22,925 bases of DNA, taken from Cyanobacteriota bacterium. Lineage in GTDB: Bacteria; Cyanobacteriota; Cyanobacteriia; SKYG9. Below the pieces are notes generated by a model, which saw only the letters and a program-made list of their open reading frames with translations, searched no databases and had not been told where the DNA came from. Every line of letters begins with the position of its first letter. Positions within the stretch are counted from its first letter, which is position 1. The stretch is taken from assembly GCA_025054735.1 (NCBI GenBank), contig JANWZG010000005.1, positions 1-22,925 on the forward strand. The letters are read 5' to 3'. The translations under genes were made by a program, and so were the position numbers. Below are positions 14,282 through 21,557 of this stretch, piece by piece.

Positions 14282-15291
14282 GGCCGCCGCTTTAGGATCA
14301 CCATACGGTCACCGACTACTGGACTGCGGGCGATCGTGCACCCTTGGTCATCTACTAGGTCGAGATGATTGATGTTCAGTGCCATCACCTGATGGTAGAG
14401 GTTGGCCGCTGCATCATCCTGCTGGTCTGGATTCAGACTATACCATTCATGACTGATGTGCACTGTTAACCGACTTCTAGGATAGTCAGGCGTAATCCCC
14501 TGCACCAAGCTGGGGCCGTAGGGGTCTAGGGCAGCCGTTAGTTGGCCTTGGAGTTGTTGCTCTAGAGACATTGCTGGCACAACGGCAATCCATGGCTCTT
14601 CCGAGTCTGAGAGGGTTGACCCTGGCGCTTGAGCAGCGTCTAGACTAGGTGCCTTGGCAATCGCAGCGGGTGGCGAGAGGGGCACTAGGGTGGTTGAAGA
14701 GTTAGACAGCGGTGAGCTTGGTGGCTGTGAGCTTGGTAATGGTGAGTTCGATGGGGATGGTGAGTTTGGGGGCGAGGGCAATGCTGGGGATGGATTCGTT
14801 GGCTCAGGTGAGGAAGTTACCGCTGGGGCAGGGGGAACCTGTAGCGGAGTTGCAGGTACAGGGGACGGTGCTAGTGTTGGGCTGTCTAGGATGCTTGAGT
14901 CCCCAGGGGAGCTAGTGTCGGGGGGCTGACTAGTCAACAGTAGCATGATGCCGATGGTCAGCACTATGCCACCTGCGACCATGCTCAATCGGCTGCGATC
15001 GCGTAACCAGCGATTTGGGATCCAGGCAAGCAAGCGTTGTTGGCTCCATTGCCAACAGCTTATCACCCAAACCTTAAAGGCTGGAGCTAGGGGCAAGATT
15101 GCCTCAGGACTGGAGGACAAATCAGGGGGGGCAACCCGGTCAGTGAACTGCTGCAACCGCTGAACCACGTATCGTAACCAACTGGCTAGTTGATGGCGTG
15201 CTGCGAGAATGAGTTGATGCCAAGTTTCAGCCACACTGCTAGGGGAGGAAGTGACTGGTGATTTAGGGGTCGTAGGGTGAGGCTCTTCCAT
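14278..15291 (-). CDS. Membrane-anchored proline/serine-rich protein, unknown function
   Basis: From the ATG at 15291 the product has 337 residues; a TTG five codons upstream is a less likely start. An N-terminal cytoplasmic part (about 1-100) with Trp- and Arg-rich helices is followed by one transmembrane segment (about 102-121, MVAGGIVLTIGIMLLLT). A long disordered linker of Pro, Ser and Thr follows (about 125-240). The C-terminal globular domain (about 245-337), with LTVHISHEWYSLNPDQQ and DDQGCTIARSPVVGDRMVIL, resembles a small domain found at the end of many cyanobacterial membrane proteins, where an Ala-Arg-Ser-Pro-Val-Val motif follows an Asp-Gly or similar turn; I know no function for it. 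The topology suggests a periplasmic domain on a flexible stalk. Confidence 0.75.
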   Translation of the reverse strand: MEEPHPTTPKSPVTSSPSSVAETWHQLILAARHQLASWLRYVVQRLQQFTDRVAPPDLSSSPEAILPLAPAFKVWVISCWQWSQQRLLAWIPNRWLRDRSRLSMVAGGIVLTIGIMLLLTSQPPDTSSPGDSSILDSPTLAPSPVPATPLQVPPAPAVTSSPEPTNPSPALPSPPNSPSPSNSPLPSSQPPSSPLSNSSTTLVPLSPPAAIAKAPSLDAAQAPGSTLSDSEEPWIAVVPAMSLEQQLQGQLTAALDPYGPSLVQGITPDYPRSRLTVHISHEWYSLNPDQQDDAAANLYHQVMALNINHLDLVDDQGCTIARSPVVGDRMVILKRRP

Positions 15292-15636
15292 AGGTGCAAG
15301 CCGCAAACAGCCATCATGTCGGCAGAATTTTTGGTCAGCTTACCACTAGATATGGTATTGTTTAAGTCTCGAATTGCTAGGCATACTCTACATCTAGGGG
15401 TCAAGCTCTATGAATGTATGGACGAATTGGTCACCTAAGATGGCACCGATTAACCTGTGGGTTGTCGATGCCTACAGTATATCGTCATTGCCGTCACTGG
15501 TTAGATTCATCAAGGTGGCGTGGTTGTGCCTGCAAAGTACACGCTATAGTGTTAACTATGTTTACTGGCTGCACGCATAGTGAACATAAGCAATAAGCAT
15601 GTACTATACTAACTACTAGATTCGTTGTTACTGGCT
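15292..15636. other. Divergent intergenic interval upstream of dnaB (345 bases)
   Basis: No credible gene lies here; a plus-strand frame of 60 codons (15414-15596) is rich in Cys, His and Trp and looks like chance. The interval should hold the dnaB promoter. TATAGT at 15545-15550 and TATACT at 15605-15610 are possible -10 elements, the latter 26 bases before the dnaB ATG, but neither has a good -35 at proper distance. A 32-base inverted repeat lies between them. Confidence 0.5.
15557..15588. promoter_or_regulatory. Inverted repeat upstream of dnaB
   Basis: TATGTTTACT (15557-15566) mirrors AGTGAACATA (15579-15588) with one mismatch in ten positions and a 12-base spacer, so the arm centres are 22 bases apart, two helical turns. 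It ends 48 bases before the dnaB ATG and 16 bases before a TATACT hexamer, a position typical for a dimeric regulator. Confidence 0.45.
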
Positions 15637-17004
15637 ATGCTTCAGGAACTTGCCCCTACACCTATCACGGATCGGTTGCCACCCCAAAATATTGATGCTG
15701 AAGAGGCTATCCTGGGCGGAATTTTGCTAGATCCTGATGCGATCGGGCGAGTGACGGATATTCTTCGTCCCGAAGCCTTTTACCTCAGCGCCCATCAGGA
15801 CATCTATCGGGCTGCCCTAGAGTTGCACAACCAGGGGAAGCCTACAGACTTGATGAGTGTGGCGAGTTGGCTGAAGGATCACAACCTCCTAGACAAAGTG
15901 GGTGGTCAAGCACGCTTGGTGCAACTAGTCGATCGCACCATCAGCGCGGTCAATATTGACCAATATGCCCAATTGGTAGTGGATAAGTACGCTCGTCGGC
16001 GGCTGATAGCTATCGGTAGTGAGGTTGCCCAATTAGCCTACGACACTACAACCCCCTTGGAAACCCTCCTAGATCAGGCTGAGCAGAAAATATTTAGCAT
16101 CACTCAGGATCGCCCTACCCGTGGGTTAACGGCCACGGCCGATATTCTGACAGATACCTTCTCTGAGATTGAAACCAATAGCTTGGGGCTAGCGTTACCA
16201 GGGATTGCCTGCAACTTTTATGACCTAGATGCCATGACTCAGGGGTTCCAGCGATCAGATTTGATCATTATTGCTGGCAGGCCATCCATGGGCAAAACGG
16301 CATTGTCTGTCAGCATTGCTCGTAACATTGCCTACTTTCACAAGCTACCCGTTGCCATCTTTAGTTTAGAGATGTCCCGTGAGCAATTGGTCTATCGTCT
16401 GCTGTCGAGTGAAGTGCGCCTAGGCCGAGGGGATGGCATTGAGAGTGGGCGGCTGCGAGCTGGACGAATCAATCAGCACGAGTGGGAGCCACTGGGTAAG
16501 GCCTTCAGTAACCTGTCCCAAATGCCAATCTTTATTGACGATACTCCCAACATCAGCGTGACCGAAATGCGCTCTAAGGCGCGGCGGATGCAAGCTGAGC
16601 AGGGTAAAGAACTGGGGCTGATTTTGATCGATTACTTGCAACTTATGGAAGGCAGTGGTAGTGACAACCGAGTGCAGGAACTTTCTAAGGTGACGCGGGG
16701 GCTAAAGAGTTTAGCACGAGAGTTAAATGTGCCAATTATTGCCCTGTCGCAGCTTAGTCGGGGGGTAGAGTCCCGAACAAACAAACGCCCAATGATGAGT
16801 GACTTGAGGGAATCTGGATCAATCGAACAGGATGCTGACCTGATCCTGATGTTGTATCGTGATGAATATTACAACCCAGACACCCCCGATCGGGGCATCA
16901 CAGAATTAATCATCACCAAACATCGCAATGGCCCCACGGGAACTGTCAAACTGCTATTTGAACCCCAATACAATCGCTTTTTGAACTTAGCAACGCCCAC
17001 TTGA
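15637..17004 (+). CDS. dnaB: Replicative DNA helicase DnaB
   Basis: DnaB is the hexameric 5'-3' helicase of the replication fork. The ATG at 15637 gives 455 residues; a TTG four codons upstream is unlikely. The N-terminal domain begins LPPQNIDAEEAILGGIL, typical of DnaB. The RecA-like domain has Walker A GRPSMGKT (residues 214-221), Walker B LILIDYLQL (around 329-336), the LSQLSRGVESR segment and the C-terminal TKHRNGPTGTVKLLF with the arginine finger. Many cyanobacterial dnaB genes carry inteins at these motifs; here all are uninterrupted, so none is present. The gene converges on a lipoprotein gene with a gap of 30 bases and no visible terminator. An inverted repeat upstream could be regulatory. 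Confidence 0.97.
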   Translation: MLQELAPTPITDRLPPQNIDAEEAILGGILLDPDAIGRVTDILRPEAFYLSAHQDIYRAALELHNQGKPTDLMSVASWLKDHNLLDKVGGQARLVQLVDRTISAVNIDQYAQLVVDKYARRRLIAIGSEVAQLAYDTTTPLETLLDQAEQKIFSITQDRPTRGLTATADILTDTFSEIETNSLGLALPGIACNFYDLDAMTQGFQRSDLIIIAGRPSMGKTALSVSIARNIAYFHKLPVAIFSLEMSREQLVYRLLSSEVRLGRGDGIESGRLRAGRINQHEWEPLGKAFSNLSQMPIFIDDTPNISVTEMRSKARRMQAEQGKELGLILIDYLQLMEGSGSDNRVQELSKVTRGLKSLARELNVPIIALSQLSRGVESRTNKRPMMSDLRESGSIEQDADLILMLYRDEYYNPDTPDRGITELIITKHRNGPTGTVKLLFEPQYNRFLNLATPT

Positions 17005-17034
17005 GAGTTGATTAGATAGGGGCTTATAGGTTGG

Positions 17035-17730
17035 CTATGGCTGGGGGAGTAGGTAAAACGATTCCAAAAAAGCAGCTATTTCCAACTGATTGAGGTTCTT
17101 TTCATCGTAGGTGAGCGCAATAGCTTGATACAAAACCCCCTGGGCATAAACGACCTTGGCCTTGGCGGCGTAGTTACCAGCTTTACGCAGAGTAAACTCT
17201 CGGCCTGGGTAACCATCTTGAATAATCGGTGCCCAGGTTTCTACCTCAGCGGCTACAGCTTTAGCCATATTAGCCTGACTGGCGGCTAGGCGACGATCGA
17301 TCTCCTCTGGAGTGCTCAGGGTGCCAACTGGGCTATGGGATACTGCATAGGCGCGTTGATGCTGGCTATCGTCGTAGACCACTAGCGTTAACACTACCTT
17401 TCCTGTATCCAGCTCTAATGTGCTAGTTTCTTTCGTTGGCTTACCCGGAAAACGTACTTGATAGCGGTTGTCGGGTGCAGTGTAGACATACCAGTTAGCA
17501 TCGATCGCACCCAGGGTAGCAGTATTAGTCTCTGACAGCGGTGAGGTCAAAACAGGTAATGCTGGTGATGTCACTGATGGTATGGCACCTGGAGACTGAG
17601 CCGGACGATCGCAGGCTGCCAACAGGCCCACAAGCATCACTGTCACGATTGCCAGCGACTTGGTTACAGTCAATGTCAACCATTTGGGCCAACTCTGAGT
17701 TGTGACGATCTGCAAACTTATGACCCCCAT
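17035..17730 (-). CDS. Lipoprotein of unknown function
   Basis: The product has 231 residues. A basic, rather long leader is followed by a hydrophobic stretch ending in the lipobox L-A-A-C at Cys40, so it should be a lipoprotein. After a Pro/Ser/Thr-rich linker (about 41-78) there is a folded domain beginning WYVYTAPDNRYQVRFPGKPTKE. This aromatic strand plus FPGxP is seen in a class of secreted cyanobacterial proteins of unknown role. Several beta strands follow, then a helical insertion (about 145-165), and the protein ends ALTYDEKNLNQLEIAAFLESF, all consistent with a single alpha/beta domain. The gene is divergent from topA with 99 bases between the starts, so promoters may overlap there. 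Confidence 0.8.
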   Translation of the reverse strand: MGVISLQIVTTQSWPKWLTLTVTKSLAIVTVMLVGLLAACDRPAQSPGAIPSVTSPALPVLTSPLSETNTATLGAIDANWYVYTAPDNRYQVRFPGKPTKETSTLELDTGKVVLTLVVYDDSQHQRAYAVSHSPVGTLSTPEEIDRRLAASQANMAKAVAAEVETWAPIIQDGYPGREFTLRKAGNYAAKAKVVYAQGVLYQAIALTYDEKNLNQLEIAAFLESFYLLPQP

Positions 17731-17786
17731 AGTGTTGTCATCTATCCCTGAGATAAGCTAAAGAACTAGATAGCAATCAACGTTGA

Positions 17787-17800
17787 GTTGTCTGGACAAC
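17787..17800. promoter_or_regulatory. Perfect palindrome upstream of topA
   Basis: GTTGTCTGGACAAC is a perfect 6-2-6 inverted repeat in the 99-base divergent region between the lipoprotein gene and topA, ending 29 bases before the topA ATG. Its position is suitable for a repressor site or for a small hairpin in the topA leader. Confidence 0.4.
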
Positions 17801-17829
17801 GCATTACCGCTTACCATCCTTGAGTTCCC

Positions 17830-20595
17830 ATGTCAACCCTTGTCATCGTCGAGTCACCCACTAAAGCCAAAACAATCCGCAACTACTTGCCTGAGGGTTA
17901 TCGGGTTGAGGCATCCATGGGACATGTCCGCGACCTCCCCCAGTCTACCAGTGAGGTGCCCCCCAATATCACCGATAAACGGGTGCGGGAACTAGGGGTT
18001 GATGTACAGGCAGACTTTGAACCAATCTACTTGATCCCCAAGGACAAAGCTAAGGTAGTCAAGGCTTTGAAAGAAGCTCTGAAAGATGCTGATGAGTTGA
18101 TTTTGGCAACAGACGAAGACCGGGAAGGAGAAAGCATTAGCTGGCATTTGCTGCAGGTGCTGAAACCCAAAGTGCCAACGCGCCGCATGGTATTTCACGA
18201 AATCACCGAAGAGGCTATTCAGCAAGCCATTCAAAATTGTCGAGATGTGGACGAGCGTTTGGTGCGCGCCCAGGAAACTCGTCGCATTCTCGATCGCCTC
18301 GTGGGTTACACTCTCTCACCCCTGATATGGAAGAAGATTGCCTATGGTCTTTCTGCAGGACGGGTGCAGTCGGTATCTGTGCGGCTGTTAGTGCAACGAG
18401 AGCGAGAGCGCCGTGCTTTTCGGCAAGGTACCTACTGGGACTTGAAAGCTACCCTAGAGGCTCCTTCTACCTCTGACAACCAGGCAGCGAATCGGCTCTT
18501 TGAGGCTAAGCTTGTTAGCTTAAATGGTGTCAAAATTGCTACAGGCTCTGACTTTGATGAATCGACTGGGCAAATTGCCAGGGGACGTACTGTCGTTCTG
18601 CTGAATGAAGAACAGGCCCGTGAGTTGCAACGCCGCTTACAGGGAGAAACTTGGCGCGTTACAGATATTGAGAGTCGTCCTGCCACGCGCAAGCCCTCAC
18701 CTCCGTTTACGACCTCCACCTTGCAACAGGAAGCTAACCGTAAGCTGGGGCTGTCAGCGCGAGATACCATGCGTATTGCTCAAAACCTCTATGAGCAAGG
18801 TTACATTACCTACATGCGCACGGACTCAGTACACCTCTCGCAGCAGGCGATCGCAGCGGCTCGAAGTTGTGTTGAGCACATGTATGGCCCAGAGTATCTC
18901 AGTCCTGAACCTCGCAAATATACGACCAAGAGCAAGGGTGCCCAAGAAGCCCATGAAGCCATTCGTCCTGCTGGCAATACCTTCCGGACACCACAGCAAA
19001 CAGGACTCTCTGGACGGGAGTTTCAACTCTACGACCTAATTTGGAAGCGCACTGTGGCAACTCAAATGGCGGAAGCCCGACAAACCCACATCACAGTCCA
19101 GATTCAGGCAGGAGATGCTGGGTTTCGAGCCACAGGCAAGCGTATTGACTTTCCAGGTTTTTTCCGAGCCTATGTGGAAGGTTCCGATGATCCGGAGGCT
19201 GCGATCGAAGACCAAGAGATAATGTTGCCAGTGCTACAAGTAGGGGATATGCCGATTTGCCGCGACTTAGAGGCAATCAGTCACCAGACTCAGCCCCCTG
19301 CCCGCTATACGGAAGCATCCCTAGTAAAAACCCTCGAAAGTGAAGGGATTGGTAGGCCCAGCACCTACGCCACCATCATTGGCACGATCGTTGATCGCGG
19401 CTACGCCCAACTGCTGAAAAATACCTTGGTTCCTACCTTTACTGCCTTTGCTGTGACCAGTTTGTTGGAAAAGTACTTTCCAGATCTGGTAGACACCAGT
19501 TTCACAGCTCGCATGGAGCGCACCTTGGATGACATTTCTACCGGAGAAGCCCAGTGGTTGCCGTACTTAAAGGAGTTTTACCTAGGAGATAACGGCCTCG
19601 ACCATCAGGTAAAGGTGCGAGAGAGCCAGATTGATCCTATCGAAGCGCGGACGGTCGATCTGGATAATGTCGCAGCAAAGGTGCGAATTGGGCGCTATGG
19701 AGCCTATCTAGAGGCTGAGCGAGGTAATGAAACTATCAAGGCCAACATTCCCCCTGACCTCACCCCAGCCGATTTGAATCCGGAACAGGTGGAAGCCCTC
19801 CTGCGCCAAAAAACAGAAGGGCCAGACAAGTTAGGACTGCATCCTGACACAGGCGAACCCATTTATGTGTTAACGGGAGCCTATGGCCCCTATGTGCAGC
19901 TAGGGGATGCGACCGATGAGCATCCCAAACCCAAGCGGGCATCCTTGCCGAAAGGTGTAACTCCAGCTATGGTTACCCTAGATATGGCAGTGGGCTTGCT
20001 GGCATTGCCGCGCACTCTGGGAATTCATCCTGACACGGGCTGTCGCATTCAAGCAAGCTTGGGCCGGTTTGGCCCCTATATAGTTCATGACCAGGGTAAG
20101 GATGGCAAGGACTATCGATCGCTCAAGGCTGAGGATGATGTGCTCACGATAACCCTAGAGCGAGCCTTAGAACTGTTAGCAGAACCCAAAGGCAAGCGCG
20201 GACGGGCATCTGCAGCTAAGCCCCTGCGAGAATTGGGTGCCCACCCAGAGGATGGTGAACCTGTAAATGTTTTCAATGGCCCCTACGGTCTGTATGTCAA
20301 GCATGGAAAGACCAATGCCGGCTTGCCAGAGGGACAAACTGCCGAGACAATAACTCTGGATATGGCATTGGAGTTATTGGCAGCTAAGCAGGCAACAAAA
20401 ACCTCGCGCCGGAAGACAGCGGCGACCAAAACTGCTGATGCAACCGCGAAAAAAGCAACTGCAAAGACTAGCAAGAAAACCAGCAAACAGACCAGCTCAA
20501 AAACAACGGCTGTGTCAGCGACAGATGCTAAGAAGCCAGCAGCTAAAAAGTCTACCTCTACAACCAAGACCGCTGCTAAGAAAGCTGCCTCCTAA
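17830..20595 (+). CDS. topA: DNA topoisomerase I (type IA)
   Basis: TopA relaxes negative supercoils by passing one strand through a transient single-strand break. The 921-residue protein starts with the Toprim domain: VIVESPTKAKTI with Glu8, and ATDEDREGE with Asp95, Asp97 and Glu99 for metal binding. The nucleophile is Tyr328 in YITYMRTDSV. The C-terminal region has three repeats of a topoisomerase C-terminal type at about residues 668, 730 and 802, each with LGxHPxxG followed by GPY or GRFGPY. No Cys4 zinc fingers are present, as is common in cyanobacteria. The last roughly 65 residues are a Lys/Ala/Thr/Ser-rich tail like histone H1, likely to bind DNA non-specifically. It is divergent from the lipoprotein gene and followed by a 265-base gap with only a short, weak hairpin. 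Confidence 0.97.
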   Translation: MSTLVIVESPTKAKTIRNYLPEGYRVEASMGHVRDLPQSTSEVPPNITDKRVRELGVDVQADFEPIYLIPKDKAKVVKALKEALKDADELILATDEDREGESISWHLLQVLKPKVPTRRMVFHEITEEAIQQAIQNCRDVDERLVRAQETRRILDRLVGYTLSPLIWKKIAYGLSAGRVQSVSVRLLVQRERERRAFRQGTYWDLKATLEAPSTSDNQAANRLFEAKLVSLNGVKIATGSDFDESTGQIARGRTVVLLNEEQARELQRRLQGETWRVTDIESRPATRKPSPPFTTSTLQQEANRKLGLSARDTMRIAQNLYEQGYITYMRTDSVHLSQQAIAAARSCVEHMYGPEYLSPEPRKYTTKSKGAQEAHEAIRPAGNTFRTPQQTGLSGREFQLYDLIWKRTVATQMAEARQTHITVQIQAGDAGFRATGKRIDFPGFFRAYVEGSDDPEAAIEDQEIMLPVLQVGDMPICRDLEAISHQTQPPARYTEASLVKTLESEGIGRPSTYATIIGTIVDRGYAQLLKNTLVPTFTAFAVTSLLEKYFPDLVDTSFTARMERTLDDISTGEAQWLPYLKEFYLGDNGLDHQVKVRESQIDPIEARTVDLDNVAAKVRIGRYGAYLEAERGNETIKANIPPDLTPADLNPEQVEALLRQKTEGPDKLGLHPDTGEPIYVLTGAYGPYVQLGDATDEHPKPKRASLPKGVTPAMVTLDMAVGLLALPRTLGIHPDTGCRIQASLGRFGPYIVHDQGKDGKDYRSLKAEDDVLTITLERALELLAEPKGKRGRASAAKPLRELGAHPEDGEPVNVFNGPYGLYVKHGKTNAGLPEGQTAETITLDMALELLAAKQATKTSRRKTAATKTADATAKKATAKTSKKTSKQTSSKTTAVSATDAKKPAAKKSTSTTKTAAKKAAS

Positions 20596-20860
20596 TCGAC
20601 ATGTCAGTCGAATTGCACAGCGGCTACAGCAGAGGCTGGTGTAGTCTAGGTAACAAAATTGCAACTACGCCGACAAAATCTAACGTCGCAGATGCAGGAA
20701 CATGCCTCCCTGTGCTGATCCCCTTAGGTTTCCTAATACCAATTCTCCAAAAGCTAGCGACATAGTTCATTGTGATAAGGACTTAAACTGCAAGCTATCC
20801 ATGGCCTAGAGTAGGATGAGATGAGACAATAGTACTAACTCCTTCACGGATCTTCACAGA

Positions 20861-21418
20861 TTACGCTAGGGCAAACATCGCAGCTTCAATCTGAGCCAGG
20901 GCAGTTTCTAAATCATCGTTGACGATTTGGTAATCGAACTCGGAGGCAGCCGCAATTTCATCCTTTGCCCGCTGAAGTCGGCGGGCGATCGCCGCCTCAG
21001 AGTCCTGGCCTCGGCTGCGAATCCGTGCTTCTAGTTCATCTAAGGAAGGGGGCAAGATAAACAGCCGCAGCGCATCGGGATAGGTCTGAGCAATTTGACG
21101 AGCACCTTCTAGTTCAATTTCTAGGATGACGAATCGGCCTTGGGCGATCGCTGCCTCAACTTGAGCGCGGGGTGTGCCATAGTAATTGCCAGCAAATTCT
21201 GCCCATTCTAATAAAGCATCCGTAGCCAGTAGGCGCTCAAACTCTTCCTGGTTGATGAAGAAATAGTCTTGGCCCTCTACTTCACCAGGGCGGGGCGATC
21301 GAGTCGTAACCGACACTGATAGCCAAAGTTCTGGATGCCTTGCCATTAGAGACTTTAGCAAGGTGCCTTTGCCTACTCCACTAGGCCCAGTCAATACAAT
21401 CAATCGCCCGTTGGTCAT
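20861..21418 (-). CDS. gmk: Guanylate kinase
   Basis: Gmk phosphorylates GMP (and dGMP) with ATP to give GDP, an essential step in nucleotide supply. The 185-residue protein has the P-loop GPSGVGKGT (residues 11-19), the GMP-binding segment SVSVTTRSPRPGEVEGQDYFF, and EWAEFAGNYYGTP, all diagnostic, as well as the lid RSRGQDSEAAIARRL and the final FDYQIVNDDLE. Length is close to normal. The start ATG at 21418 gives the usual short N-terminus. It is divergent from an Omp85-family gene, with 139 bases between the start codons; no gene for the small regulator (DUF370/RemA) often found before gmk is present here. Confidence 0.97.
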   Translation of the reverse strand: MTNGRLIVLTGPSGVGKGTLLKSLMARHPELWLSVSVTTRSPRPGEVEGQDYFFINQEEFERLLATDALLEWAEFAGNYYGTPRAQVEAAIAQGRFVILEIELEGARQIAQTYPDALRLFILPPSLDELEARIRSRGQDSEAAIARRLQRAKDEIAAASEFDYQIVNDDLETALAQIEAAMFALA

Positions 21419-21438
21419 GGTTATCGCCGCTCTGCTTA

Positions 21439-21474
21439 GGGGATCACTAGGTTAACCCTCGGTGATTTTACCCC
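21439..21474. promoter_or_regulatory. Possible hairpin between gmk and the Omp85 gene
   Basis: GGGGATCAC (21439-21447) faces GTGAT (21462-21466) and CCCC (21471-21474), so two nested stems of five and four pairs can form around a loop containing GTTAAC. It lies 20 bases upstream of the gmk start, in the shared divergent region, and could affect gmk translation. Weak evidence. Confidence 0.25.
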
Positions 21475-21557
21475 TGTATTCACTATTGTGCTGCATTGTG
21501 CTTCTAGGTCGTTATTTATGAACAATGCTAATCTAAGGTATTGCTTATACCATTCCT

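Noticed and set aside
14654..14929. Plus-strand Gly/Glu-rich frame
   Set aside because: It lies opposite the Pro/Ser-rich linker of the minus-strand membrane protein and only reflects its composition.
15414..15596. Plus-strand frame of 60 codons upstream of dnaB
   Set aside because: Composition rich in His, Cys, Arg and Trp, no ribosome binding site, and it covers the inverted repeat and possible promoter elements.
15637..17004. Intein within dnaB
   Set aside because: The Walker A, Walker B and C-terminal motifs are uninterrupted and the length of 455 residues is normal.
20283..20567. Minus-strand frame rich in Val, Ala and Phe opposite the topA tail
   Set aside because: It is the mirror of the Lys/Ala-rich topA tail, whose AAG/AAA/GCN codons read as hydrophobic residues on the other strand.
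20596..20611. Terminator directly after topA (TCGAC/GTCGA stem)
   Set aside because: The stem has only five pairs and no T-run follows.
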